64,000 nucleotides of DNA, from assembly GCF_037153985.1 (NCBI RefSeq), contig NZ_JBBAYI010000011.1:174278-238277 (forward strand), read 5' to 3'. The notes beneath the pieces are model-generated. The model was not told where the DNA came from. It searched no databases and was given only the letters and a program-made list of their open reading frames with translations. The position numbers and the translations under genes are program-made. Numbering within the stretch: the stretch's first letter is position 1; every line of letters begins with the position of its first letter. Of this stretch, positions 17,480 through 26,250 are shown one piece after another. The DNA is from Emticicia sp037153985. Its GTDB lineage: Bacteria; Bacteroidota; Bacteroidia; Cytophagales; Spirosomataceae.

Positions 17480-18262
17480 ATAGATTTTATTTATCTGATG
17501 AGTGCCATACATTTCCATTAACGAGTTATTCAGTGCGTTTTCTCTGGCAGCATTGCAGAAATGAGGCAATTCAAAGGCAGTTTTAATACTTTTTAATTGA
17601 GCCTCATTGTGGCAGTTAGTTCCGAAAAAGGCCACCATATTTTTTTTGATGAGCATTTCTGCCATGTCTTGTGCCTGTTTTGAATAATACCCCGTAACTG
17701 AGCCAATATTAACCTGAAAAAGAATACCATTAAACAATAAGCGGGTGAGTGTATCGATATTGTTTAAGGAAATGTATCGTTCGGGATGTGCCAATACGGG
17801 AATGTATCCTGCTTTTTGCATCCGACGGGCTGCTTCTACTATTTCAGAAGGCTTAGTAACAAATGAAGCCTCAAATAGCAGATACTTTTTTCTCCCGCCA
17901 AACGATAAAATCTCGTTGCGTTCAATTAAATCAAATAAAGAATCTTCCAGATAATATTCGGCTGAGGCATCAAGCTCAACCTGAATATTGTAACGTTTTA
18001 AAACGCCTCTCAATAAATACAACGATTGCAGAATGTCATCATAAGAATTATTATAGAAACCACTCATTACATGAGGCGTTGCAATAATTTTCTTATATCC
18101 TAAAGCCTGAAGCCCTTTAATGATAGCAATACTTTGCTCTACACTTGAAGCCCCGTCGTCGAGTTGGGGGAGTAAGTGAGCGTGCACGTCAACAGTAAGA
18201 GGATGGTTAGCTAAGACATTTTTCTTGCCTAAAATAGATTTCTTGAACAATGTTTCAAACAT
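17468..18262 (-). CDS. CpsB/YwqE-type PHP-domain tyrosine phosphatase
   Basis: A 264-residue PHP-fold metal-dependent phosphatase: VDVHAHLLPQLDDGA near residue 24, IATPHVMSGFY, LLFEASF, VLAHPERY and a final FGTNCH. This matches the CpsB/CapC/YwqE family, which dephosphorylates bacterial tyrosine kinases controlling polysaccharide export. A dTDP-sugar epimerase gene (rfbC) lies upstream on the same strand, consistent with a surface-polysaccharide role. Confidence 0.9.
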   Translation of the reverse strand: MFETLFKKSILGKKNVLANHPLTVDVHAHLLPQLDDGASSVEQSIAIIKGLQALGYKKIIATPHVMSGFYNNSYDDILQSLYLLRGVLKRYNIQVELDASAEYYLEDSLFDLIERNEILSFGGRKKYLLFEASFVTKPSEIVEAARRMQKAGYIPVLAHPERYISLNNIDTLTRLLFNGILFQVNIGSVTGYYSKQAQDMAEMLIKKNMVAFFGTNCHNEAQLKSIKTAFELPHFCNAARENALNNSLMEMYGTHQINKIYSRA

Positions 18263-18429
18263 TGACTTAAGTGTGTTTTTTAGTATAAATCAGGATTCAA
18301 TCTTTATAACTTATATTGCCTTTCGTATTTATACTATGCGCCAACACCGTGCCAGAAAAGTACTATTATAACAGAAAAATAGCAAGCGGTAGTAAAAGCC
18401 TTTCTATCAGAGTTTTGAAAAAAAATATT

Positions 18430-18460
18430 TCATAAATGATTAAATTGGTATCATTTATGA
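18430..18460 (-). terminator. Terminator of rfbC
   Basis: Perfect 11-bp stem TCATAAATGAT / ATCATTTATGA with a 9-base loop, followed on the minus strand by a long T-rich tract, about 24 bases after the rfbC stop. Confidence 0.75.
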
Positions 18461-18483
18461 CAAAAAATGTTTCTTCTTTAATT

Positions 18484-19014
18484 TTAAAATAACTCCTTTA
18501 GCTTAGGCAGTTCAAGGTCTTTTGGGGAGATATTCGGGTGTTCAATTCCCCAGTCAATAGCAAGGTCAGGGTCATTCCAGATAATACCTCCTTCAGAAGC
18601 CTTGTTATAGAACTGAGTACATTTATAAGTAAAGAGACACTTCTCTAATGCCAGAAAACCATGAGCGAAGCCGGCCGGAATATATACCATATTTTGCAGC
18701 TCAGCATCGAGCAAAAATTTCTGATATTGGCCAAATGTAGGAGACTCAGGGCGTAGGTCAACAGCTACGTCTAACGCTTTACCAATAATTACTCTTACCA
18801 GCTTACCTTGTGCATGAGGGTCTTTCTGGAAATGTAAGCCACGTAAAACGCCTGCCGAAGACAAAGATTGGTTGTCCTGAACAAAATCAAAAGGGATGCC
18901 GTTGTCGCTAAATGCCTTTTTGTGGTAAGATTCTAAAAAATATCCTCTGTCATCACCAAAAATACGCGGATAAATTTCAATTAGGCCTTCGATTGATGTT
19001 TGTCTAAACTCCAT
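18484..19014 (-). CDS. rfbC: dTDP-4-dehydrorhamnose 3,5-epimerase
   Basis: Cupin-fold epimerase of 176 residues acting in dTDP-L-rhamnose synthesis. Motifs seen: DDRGYFLESYHKKAF, NQSLSSAGVLRGLHFQ, KLVRVIIGKALDVAVDLR and IPAGFAHGFLAL. The rfbA, rfbB and rfbD genes are not in the window. Two -7-like boxes occur upstream on the minus strand (19082-19089 and 19128-19135). Confidence 0.95.
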   Translation of the reverse strand: MEFRQTSIEGLIEIYPRIFGDDRGYFLESYHKKAFSDNGIPFDFVQDNQSLSSAGVLRGLHFQKDPHAQGKLVRVIIGKALDVAVDLRPESPTFGQYQKFLLDAELQNMVYIPAGFAHGFLALEKCLFTYKCTQFYNKASEGGIIWNDPDLAIDWGIEHPNISPKDLELPKLKELF

Positions 19015-19214
19015 TATTGTCTTTAGTCAATTTTTAGATTAGTAGGAATATACTACAATTTGCTTTTTGCTTGTAAAATCGCAAAATTATGAATAATCCT
19101 GCAAATTTTATCATTTAGTAATTAGCACAAAAGTAATATTTCTAAAATAATTTTATGTTACTTTTCTTATTAAATCAGTAGAATTAAGGAAATTTGCCAA
19201 AATTTTTTTAATTT

Positions 19215-20048
19215 ATGACCAAACAAGAGCTTTTTGAGCAAATCACAAAAAAGAAATCTTATCTGTGTGTAGGGCTTGATACCGACATCAAGAAAATTCC
19301 GTCACATTTATTGCAGACCAAAGACCCTATTTTTGAATTTAACCGCCAGATTATTGATGCTACTGAAAAATATGCCGTAGCCTATAAACCTAATATTGCA
19401 TTTTATGAGGCAATGGGCGCAAAAGGGTGGGAGAGCCTGCAAAAAACAATGGAATATATTCCTAACCACTGCTTTACCATTGCTGATGCCAAACGCGGCG
19501 ACATCGGCAATACCTCTGGCTTATATGCACGGACTTTCTTTGACAAAAGCTCATCAGGCTTCGATTTTAATTCTGTTACAGTAGCTCCATACATGGGTCG
19601 TGATTCTGTACAGCCTTTTCTGGAATTTAAAGGTAAATGGGTAATATTACTGGCCCTTACTTCAAATATTGGTAGCCATGATTTTCAGCACCTGACCGTT
19701 GAAGCACAAGGTAAGAAAAGAGCTTTGTATGAGCAGGTAATAGTGCAGTCGCAGGAATGGGCTGATAGCGAGTCGATGATGTATGTAGTAGGGGCTACGC
19801 AGGCTAATAAACTTTCTGAAATACGCCAGCTAGCACCAGATCATTTTTTACTAGTACCAGGAGTAGGGGCGCAAGGCGGAAGCCTTGAAGATGTTTCGCG
19901 CTATGGTATGAACAAGCATTGTGGATTACTCGTGAACTCTTCGAGAGCTATTATTTATGCTTCTGCTGACAAAGATTTTGCTGCAAAAGCAACCGAAGAA
20001 GCCAAAAAAGTGCAGGAAGAAATGGAAACCTACCTTGCTGCCAAATAG
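19215..20048 (+). CDS. pyrF: Orotidine-5'-phosphate decarboxylase (type 2)
   Basis: A 277-residue barrel enzyme converting OMP to UMP. The catalytic stretch is DAKRGDIGNTS near residue 92. VGLDTDIKKIP at the N-terminus and LVPGVGAQGGS near the phosphate site agree with the type 2 family, which is longer than E. coli PyrF. A DUF2851 gene follows 36 bases later on the same strand, so the two are probably cotranscribed. Confidence 0.96.
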   Translation: MTKQELFEQITKKKSYLCVGLDTDIKKIPSHLLQTKDPIFEFNRQIIDATEKYAVAYKPNIAFYEAMGAKGWESLQKTMEYIPNHCFTIADAKRGDIGNTSGLYARTFFDKSSSGFDFNSVTVAPYMGRDSVQPFLEFKGKWVILLALTSNIGSHDFQHLTVEAQGKKRALYEQVIVQSQEWADSESMMYVVGATQANKLSEIRQLAPDHFLLVPGVGAQGGSLEDVSRYGMNKHCGLLVNSSRAIIYASADKDFAAKATEEAKKVQEEMETYLAAK

Positions 20049-20084
20049 TGTCTATCATTAATGCTGTTTGACTAAAATTTAACC

Positions 20085-21362
20085 ATGACAGAGTCGTTTA
20101 TTCATTACCTGTGGCAGTTTCAACAATTTAATAAAACGTTGCTGCAAACCACTAATCAGGAACCTGTGAAGGTATTTAAAACCGGAATTCTGAATACCGA
20201 TGCAGGGCCTGATTTCTTAAATGCGCGTTTGCAGATTGGCGAAATAGAATGGGTAGGAAATATCGAAATACATATTAGGTCGTCTGACTGGAACCAGCAT
20301 CTTCATCAATTTGATAGTGGCTACAATAATGTTATTCTGCATGTAGTGTGGGAGTACGACCAACCTATTTTACGTAAAGACGGAAGCGTGATTCCGACAC
20401 TGGCACTTAAAACTATTACCGAAACAGGACTTCTGGCTAAATATCAAATGCTTGTGGCCGATGGCAATACAAATGCTATTCCTTGTGCCGAGCAATTCGG
20501 CGCGGTTTCAGAGTTATCTAAAATAGCGATACTCGACAAGGCTTTAACAAAACGCCTGATTCAGAAATCGAAGCTGGTTGAAGAGCTACTGGAAACAAAT
20601 CAGGGTGACTGGGAAGAAACTACGTATCAGTTGATAGCCAGAAACTTCGGTTTTAAACTCAATTCAGAAGCTTTTTTGCGTCTGGCTCAGAATCTGCCTC
20701 TGAAAGTGCTTCAGAAACACCGCGACAGCCTTGTACAGGTAGAAGCAATGTTATTTGGGCAGTCGGGTTTGTTGACAAAAGTAGATGGCTATTCTGAAAA
20801 ATTACAGCAGGAGTATGATTTCTTTGCTACAAAATTTTCGCTGAAAGAGCAGGCATTGCAGGCACATGAATGGAAACTGATGCGAACCAGACCTGCTAAT
20901 TTTCCGACTATCCGAATTGCACAACTGGCAAAATTAATAGTTCAGCAAAAGAGCTTTTTTTCGTTGTTTACACAGACTGAATCTGTTGATGAATTACGGA
21001 AGGCTTTGCAAGTGGAGCAGTCAGCCTACTGGCAGGAAAACTATCATTTCGCTAAGAAAGGGGCAAAGAAAAATACAGGTTTGGGCAAGAACTCGGTAGA
21101 TATTTTACTTATAAATACGGTAATACCTTTATTGGCTTGTTATGCTCAGAAAACAGATAATCAGGTGTTTATGGATAGGGCTATTGCTTTTCTGGAGTCA
21201 TTTCCGGCCGAAAGCAACCATATTGTAGATACATGGAAGAGCTTGGGACTAAGCATAAAAACTGCTTTTGATGCACAAGCGAGCATTGAGTTATTTAATA
21301 ATTTTTGCACCCCAAAAAAATGCCTGCAATGTAATATCGGGATAGAAATACTAAAAAAATAG
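20085..21362 (+). CDS. DUF2851 family protein
   Basis: A 425-residue soluble protein. The opening MTESFIHYLWQFQQF, then GPDFLNARLQIGEIEWVGNIEIHIRSSDW, and the C-terminal CTPKKCLQCNIG cysteine pattern are typical of DUF2851, widespread in Bacteroidota. The GPDF...EIHI region resembles a nuclease-like core, but the function is not established. It follows pyrF closely and is ended by a perfect hairpin. Confidence 0.88.
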   Translation: MTESFIHYLWQFQQFNKTLLQTTNQEPVKVFKTGILNTDAGPDFLNARLQIGEIEWVGNIEIHIRSSDWNQHLHQFDSGYNNVILHVVWEYDQPILRKDGSVIPTLALKTITETGLLAKYQMLVADGNTNAIPCAEQFGAVSELSKIAILDKALTKRLIQKSKLVEELLETNQGDWEETTYQLIARNFGFKLNSEAFLRLAQNLPLKVLQKHRDSLVQVEAMLFGQSGLLTKVDGYSEKLQQEYDFFATKFSLKEQALQAHEWKLMRTRPANFPTIRIAQLAKLIVQQKSFFSLFTQTESVDELRKALQVEQSAYWQENYHFAKKGAKKNTGLGKNSVDILLINTVIPLLACYAQKTDNQVFMDRAIAFLESFPAESNHIVDTWKSLGLSIKTAFDAQASIELFNNFCTPKKCLQCNIGIEILKK

Positions 21363-21402
21363 CCTGATAGTTTATGTTAAAAAACGCAACTATCAGGCTT
21401 TT
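21361..21402. terminator. Bidirectional terminator
   Basis: Perfect 12-bp stem AGCCTGATAGTT / AACTATCAGGCT around a 15-base loop, overlapping the stop of the DUF2851 gene. T-tracts lie outside on both strands, so it also ends the small minus-strand gene. Confidence 0.8.
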
Positions 21403-21406
21403 GAAC

Positions 21407-21616
21407 TTAAGTCCGGTTAATCATGCCTACACCTGACACCATCAGAATAAGTCCGAGAACCGCAGGCGCAATTTTTCTGGCTCCTGATACATCGAACCCC
21501 ATTACTTTGTTACTGCTCGACATAAAAGCAGCACAAGCAAAAAGTAATAGTAATAAGCCAAGTCCTGTTAATATACCTCCTAAGGTTCTTTTAAATTTTG
21601 CGCTTTCGTCGTTCAT
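21407..21616 (-). CDS. Small two-helix membrane protein (69 residues)
   Basis: Short protein with two hydrophobic helices (about 12-32 and 48-66) separated by a loop with SNKVMGFDVSGARKIAP. No family is recognised with certainty; small two-helix proteins of this size are common in Bacteroidota. It lies 11 bases after the nucleotidyltransferase gene on the same strand and is probably cotranscribed with it. Confidence 0.6.
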   Translation of the reverse strand: MNDESAKFKRTLGGILTGLGLLLLLFACAAFMSSSNKVMGFDVSGARKIAPAVLGLILMVSGVGMINRT

Positions 21617-21627
21617 ATATATTTATA

Positions 21628-23085
21628 TTAAGATTTAGGTACAACTGATGTTCGTAACTCTTCTTTTGTTTTTACAGGTTTTAAATTAAGTTTTTCTCCT
21701 TCGGCTATCATATAGTCATAGGCTACTTCAAAATCGTTCGGAATAATACCTTCCAGAATAGCTTCTCTGATAGCTATTTTTATATTTCCTACTTCACGCG
21801 AAGGGCTCAGGTCGAAAGCCTCCATAATAATTTCGCCTGTAATAACGGGCTGGAAATTACGAAGTTTATCTTTGGCGTCCAATTCTATCAACATTTCTTC
21901 TACTTTGTCGTAGTTAGACAAGTAGCGTTTTACTTTGTTATAATCTTTTGAAGTAATATCGGCCCTGCATAAAATCATCAGTGAATCAATGTCTTCTCCG
22001 GCTTCAAAAAGTAAACGTCTTAGTGCCGAGTCACTTACGCCATCTTTTGCCAAAGCAATAGGGCGGAGGTGTAACCTGACCAGATTCTTAACCATGCGCA
22101 TTTTGCTATCTAAAGGAAGTTTTAGTTTCCTGAAAAGAGCAGGCACCATTTTAGCTCCCAGTTCTTCGTGTCCGTGGAAAGTCCACCCCGCTTTCGGATG
22201 AAAACGTTTTGTGGCAGGCTTGGCAATATCATGCAGAATTGCTGCCCAGCGAAGCCATAAATCATCTGATTTTATAGCTACGTTATCGAGTACCTGCAAG
22301 GTATGGTAAAAGTTATCTTTATGACCTTTGCCATCCATGGTTTCTACGCCTTGTAATTCGCAGAATTCAGGAAAAATAATTTGTAGCAAACCGGTATAAA
22401 ATAATAGCTTGAAGCCATAAGAAGGCGTACGCGAAAGTATGATTTTATTTAATTCTTCAATGATACGCTCCTGCGATACAATACCGATGCGGTCTTTCAT
22501 GGCTGCAATGGCATCAAACGTAGTGCCTTCAATATCAAAACCCAGTTGAGAGGCAAACCTGATGGCGCGCATCATACGAAGAGGGTCATCAGAAAACGTA
22601 ATTTCAGGGTTAAGTGGCGTGCGTATAGTTTTTTTCTGTAAATCATTTACGCCATCGAAAGGGTCAATTAACTGGCCAAAATCTTTAAGGTTTAACGAAA
22701 TACCCATGGCATTGATGGTAAAATCACGCCTGTTCTGGTCGTCTTCCAGCGTGCCGTCTTCAACCAGCGGTTTTCTGGAGTCATGTCTGTATGATTCTTT
22801 TCTGGCACCAACAAATTCTATTTCTAGGTCATTGAATTTAATCTGGGCAGTACCAAAATTCTTGAAAAAACTTACATGTACGTTATTGCCCAATTTACTG
22901 GCTACTTTTTCGGCAAGCCCTATGCCACTTCCTAAACAAACTATGTCAATGTCTTTATTAGCGCGTTTAAGTAATAAGTCTCTTACATAGCCACCAATTA
23001 CATAGGCTTCAATGCCCAATTCGGTGGCCGACTGGGCAATTACTTCAAAAATTGGCTCACTATTTATAATCTCTTTGAAATTCAT
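21628..23085 (-). CDS. tRNA nucleotidyltransferase / poly(A) polymerase family protein with HD domain
   Basis: A 485-residue class II nucleotidyltransferase. The N-terminal head has VIGGYVRDLLLKRANKDIDIV (G-G and DxD metal site), and the neck has RRDFTINAMGI and DDPLRMMRAIRFASQLGF. A C-terminal HD domain shows LHDIAKPATKRFHP. In Bacteroidota this is the usual CCA-adding enzyme for tRNA 3' ends; poly(A) activity cannot be excluded from sequence alone. Confidence 0.92.
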   Translation of the reverse strand: MNFKEIINSEPIFEVIAQSATELGIEAYVIGGYVRDLLLKRANKDIDIVCLGSGIGLAEKVASKLGNNVHVSFFKNFGTAQIKFNDLEIEFVGARKESYRHDSRKPLVEDGTLEDDQNRRDFTINAMGISLNLKDFGQLIDPFDGVNDLQKKTIRTPLNPEITFSDDPLRMMRAIRFASQLGFDIEGTTFDAIAAMKDRIGIVSQERIIEELNKIILSRTPSYGFKLLFYTGLLQIIFPEFCELQGVETMDGKGHKDNFYHTLQVLDNVAIKSDDLWLRWAAILHDIAKPATKRFHPKAGWTFHGHEELGAKMVPALFRKLKLPLDSKMRMVKNLVRLHLRPIALAKDGVSDSALRRLLFEAGEDIDSLMILCRADITSKDYNKVKRYLSNYDKVEEMLIELDAKDKLRNFQPVITGEIIMEAFDLSPSREVGNIKIAIREAILEGIIPNDFEVAYDYMIAEGEKLNLKPVKTKEELRTSVVPKS

Positions 23086-23201
23086 ACTTGTTGTGTTACT
23101 TCAGAAAACAACCATCAAATGTGGTATTTGGTTTTATTTGTCATTGTCGGGAAAACTAATATACAGAAAACACGCAATTTAAAGACTTTAAGGAAGGATA
23201 T

Positions 23202-23233
23202 AAAAAAAAATTAGACGATAATTTATCGCCTAA
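23202..23233 (-). terminator. Terminator of exbD-like gene
   Basis: On the minus strand, stem TTAGGCGATAA / TTATCGTCTAA (one G-U pair) followed directly by nine T. It lies 28 bases after the stop. Confidence 0.8.
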
Positions 23234-23261
23234 TTCAGATATAGCAATAAAATAATAGCAT

Positions 23262-23663
23262 TTACTTGGCAAGTTCGGTTGCCAGTACCATTCTGATTTT
23301 AAGTTTTGCCCCTAACGACATGGCATCTACTAAATCCTGTACGGTCAATGAACTTTCTGCTCTGAGTACAACGGTTGGTTCGTCCATTTTGCTGGTAGCT
23401 TCAACGAGCCTTGCTTCTAATTCAGGAAAAGGCACCGGAGTATTGTTAATGTAATATACTTTGTCTTTAGTAATACTTAACGAAACCGGTTGCTTACTTA
23501 CATCGTGCGTTGATTTCGACGATTTGGGCAATAACAACTTGATTACGTTAGGATTCCCAAGCGTTGATATAATAAGGAAGAACAACAGCAGAAAAAACAT
23601 GATGTCGTTTAACGATGCTGTTGATACTTCGGCTTCAAATCTTCTTTGTCTTTTGAGTCTCAT
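23262..23663 (-). CDS. exbD: ExbD/TolR-family biopolymer transporter
   Basis: A 133-residue protein with one N-terminal transmembrane helix (about 18-40, DIMFFLLLFFLIIST). The functional Asp of this family is in ASLNDIMFFLL. A periplasmic domain follows, ending in VVLRAESSLTVQDLVDAMSLGAK. It works with the ExbB-like protein encoded 27 bases upstream. No tonB or tol/pal genes lie nearby, so TonB- and Tol-type roles cannot be separated. Confidence 0.9.
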   Translation of the reverse strand: MRLKRQRRFEAEVSTASLNDIMFFLLLFFLIISTLGNPNVIKLLLPKSSKSTHDVSKQPVSLSITKDKVYYINNTPVPFPELEARLVEATSKMDEPTVVLRAESSLTVQDLVDAMSLGAKLKIRMVLATELAK

Positions 23664-23690
23664 GATGATAATGAGTGAATGATTAATACC

Positions 23691-24368
23691 TTATCTGACA
23701 GGCTCGTTGAGGGTATCAAGGAAATCCATTACGGTAGCTTGCAGATGTATACTGAATTTGTCAATCATCATGTTAATGCCATGATAACCCGAATAAGCAA
23801 TTACTCCAACTACAAGACCTGTAAACGAAGAAATCATTTTTTCGTAAAGACCATTGGCAATAATTTCAATGGTAAAGTTTCCTGTGGCAGCAATATCATA
23901 GAAAATTCTGATGATACCTGAAATAGTACCAATAAACCCAAGGATTGGAGCAACCCCCGCAATCAGACCCAGATACCCAATGTTTTTTTCCATCTTAGAT
24001 ATTTCAAGGTTTGATTGTATCTCCATAGCACTTTGAATGTCTTCAACGGGGCGGCCAATACGTGTAATACCTTTTTCAAGGATTCGTGAAATAGGCAGAT
24101 TGGTGCTTTTACAAAGGGTGATGGCTGTACGTAAATCGCCGCGTAAAATATTGTCTTTTAGAGTTCTTAAAAAGCCAAAATCAATGTTTGAAGCCGCTTT
24201 GATAAACAAATAGCGTTCGACAATAAAAAATATGGCTAAAAACAACAAGAATAATAAAGGGTAGATAACAACGCCACCTTTCAATAAAAGGCTTAAATAA
24301 TTAATTGATTCGACATTTGCTGCAGTTGAAGTTGAGTCGGGAACTTGAAGCAAAATTGGTTGTAGCAT
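23691..24368 (-). CDS. exbB: MotA/TolQ/ExbB proton-channel family protein
   Basis: A 225-residue inner-membrane protein with three hydrophobic helices: about 30-52, then 130-150 (YLGLIAGVAPILGFIGTISGI) and 170-192 (SSFTGLVVGVIAYSGY). This is the ExbB/TolQ topology. It is the first gene of a two-gene operon with exbD and supplies the proton-driven motor for energising outer-membrane transport or envelope integrity. Confidence 0.92.
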   Translation of the reverse strand: MLQPILLQVPDSTSTAANVESINYLSLLLKGGVVIYPLLFLLFLAIFFIVERYLFIKAASNIDFGFLRTLKDNILRGDLRTAITLCKSTNLPISRILEKGITRIGRPVEDIQSAMEIQSNLEISKMEKNIGYLGLIAGVAPILGFIGTISGIIRIFYDIAATGNFTIEIIANGLYEKMISSFTGLVVGVIAYSGYHGINMMIDKFSIHLQATVMDFLDTLNEPVR

Positions 24369-24501
24369 GAGGCAAAGATTATAGGTTTTCGATATAAACT
24401 TTTTGAAAGCTGTATTTAGTATGCAAGTTAGTTCTTTTTTTATTCTAAACTTGAAGATTAGTACCGAAAGTTACTGGCAGACCATTTTTGAGGCACAAAA
24501 A

Positions 24502-24540
24502 AACCTTCTGCCAGCTATTGTACCGTGCTAGCAGAAGGCA
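24502..24540 (-). terminator. Terminator of the XRE/ImmA-type regulator gene
   Basis: On the minus strand, stem CCTTCTGC(T)AGC / GCT(G)GCAGAAGG, followed by seven T. It lies about 16 bases after the stop. Confidence 0.8.
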
Positions 24541-24555
24541 GCTATAAAGGAGCTA

Positions 24556-26037
24556 TTATTCCATAGCTTTTAAAGCTTGCTTCATGTTGTATATCTGACG
24601 TTTTTTCTGTAAAATTACCGGAGCCGCTACACGCTCTTTACAATCAAAAAGACTGCAACGTTCGCAGGTTTGGTTTACATCACGCACGGGTATTTTGGGG
24701 TCGTTCAGGAATTTGAATTTTGCCCGTAGTTTATCGTCCATTTCAAAGCCCATTGTAACACTTATATTCAAGTGAGAAATAATGTTCAGCGGGCGAGCCA
24801 TCGACATTACAAAATACTGGCTTTTTGAATCAACATAATTTGAAATCTGTACGCCTACCAGTGGGTCTTTTATTTCACTTTTTTGTTGCAAATCCGACAC
24901 ATCATCTAATATATTCAGCGAAATCCAGCGGCGGCAGTAATGTTCCTGTTGGGTTTCATGAGGGGTATGGCGTTTTGAAAGGTGCATTTCTTTGGTAAGG
25001 TGATAATCTTTTTTGCCGGCAGGTGCTTCAAACCGTAGGAAAAAAATACCATCAATACCAAAGTACTTGGGCAATACGTTGCTGATTCGGTGGTAAAGGG
25101 TTTCTGGTGTAGCCTGAAAATGCTCTGCGAGGTCAATCAGGGTTTTATCATTCCATGTTTCCTGGCTAAAAAGATGTTCTAGTTTTTCAAGTAGTTTTTC
25201 TCTACGAATCAGAATTGCACCTGCAAAATAAGATGCCTTGAAGTTATTCAGTATCTCTTCAAAAGACTTTACCTCAACCCATGAAGAAGTGTAGGGGCGG
25301 TCTTTCATTTTCATGTACAGGAACCCCAACTCACGGCCAAGTGTAAAGGCTCGTTGGTCTGAAGTAATACGTTTATTAATAAGTAAAGTGTTGGTTTTAG
25401 GCAAAAAAACCGAACGTATATTAATAATATGGGGGTAGTCTTCTTCGTCGAAGTATTTTATCGTGAAACCATATTTATCTGTGAGCAGATTAGATAAATA
25501 AAATTCATCAATTTGTTGGTCGGGGCTTATTTTGTTTTCTGCAAGAAACTGGTCGACTGCGTCTTCGAGTTCAGGAAAGTAATTATCGTGCATTTCCTGA
25601 TATGACCTCAAAACTGCAAAATAGAACTGCTCGACGGTCATGTTATAATTACGCCCTATTTCAATAATGGTACTGATAAAAGCACTAAGTTTTGTAGGGG
25701 CACCGGAGAGAAGTTCGAGGAGGTCGGCAGGAGAGATTCCAAAAATTTCAAAGGGAAGTTCAGTCAGAAAATTTGAATGCAGCAGTTCTGAAATAGGTTC
25801 GAGTTTTTTATTGAGTTTGAGAGAAACCAGACTGTCGTAGTCGACACCCATCGCTTCGGCTAGTGCAACAATTTTATCAGACTTCGGATATTTTTTGCCT
25901 TTTTCAATTTCATTTATATACGACATCGAAAGCCCTGACTTCTGGGCTAGGTCGGTGAGTGACATCCCCTTGTCGAGACGCAGTTGTTTTAGTTTCAGTC
26001 CAAATACTAGGCGGATGTTATCGGTATTAAGGCTCAT
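24556..26037 (-). CDS. XRE-family regulator with degenerate ImmA/IrrE domain (ScfR-like)
   Basis: A 493-residue regulator. The N-terminal helix-turn-helix (about 10-65) reads LRLDKGMSLTDLAQKSGLSMSYINEIEKGKKYP. The central ImmA/IrrE-like part (about 200-290) has TLGRELGFLYMKM where active proteases have HELGH, so both metal histidines are replaced. The C-terminal half resembles the DUF2083/ScfR region of acyl-CoA-metabolism regulators and ends with a C-x2-C-x4-C cluster (CERCSLFDC). In actinobacterial relatives this region senses metabolites. A ligand-responsive repressor or activator without protease activity is likely. Confidence 0.82.
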   Translation of the reverse strand: MSLNTDNIRLVFGLKLKQLRLDKGMSLTDLAQKSGLSMSYINEIEKGKKYPKSDKIVALAEAMGVDYDSLVSLKLNKKLEPISELLHSNFLTELPFEIFGISPADLLELLSGAPTKLSAFISTIIEIGRNYNMTVEQFYFAVLRSYQEMHDNYFPELEDAVDQFLAENKISPDQQIDEFYLSNLLTDKYGFTIKYFDEEDYPHIINIRSVFLPKTNTLLINKRITSDQRAFTLGRELGFLYMKMKDRPYTSSWVEVKSFEEILNNFKASYFAGAILIRREKLLEKLEHLFSQETWNDKTLIDLAEHFQATPETLYHRISNVLPKYFGIDGIFFLRFEAPAGKKDYHLTKEMHLSKRHTPHETQQEHYCRRWISLNILDDVSDLQQKSEIKDPLVGVQISNYVDSKSQYFVMSMARPLNIISHLNISVTMGFEMDDKLRAKFKFLNDPKIPVRDVNQTCERCSLFDCKERVAAPVILQKKRQIYNMKQALKAME

Positions 26038-26188
26038 TTATAGTTGATTGGTACTTTTAGTATAAGTAAAAATACTTAGTGTTGATGAATGCGGTTAAGT
26101 TTGTTATAAAGATAGGCAAAAAACTCAGGATACACCTAAAGAATTGGATAAAAGAAAGACAAATTTATTAATAAACTAAGATTAAACC

Positions 26189-26222
26189 ATAAAAAAACCT
26201 CCATTCTTATCAGATGGAGGTT
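26189..26222 (-). terminator. Terminator of the PLP-enzyme gene
   Basis: Perfect stem AACCTCCAT / ATGGAGGTT with a 9-base loop, followed by seven T on the minus strand, about 28 bases after the stop. Confidence 0.8.
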
Positions 26223-26250
26223 AAATTATAAATATTATGTTGTCAGGCTC

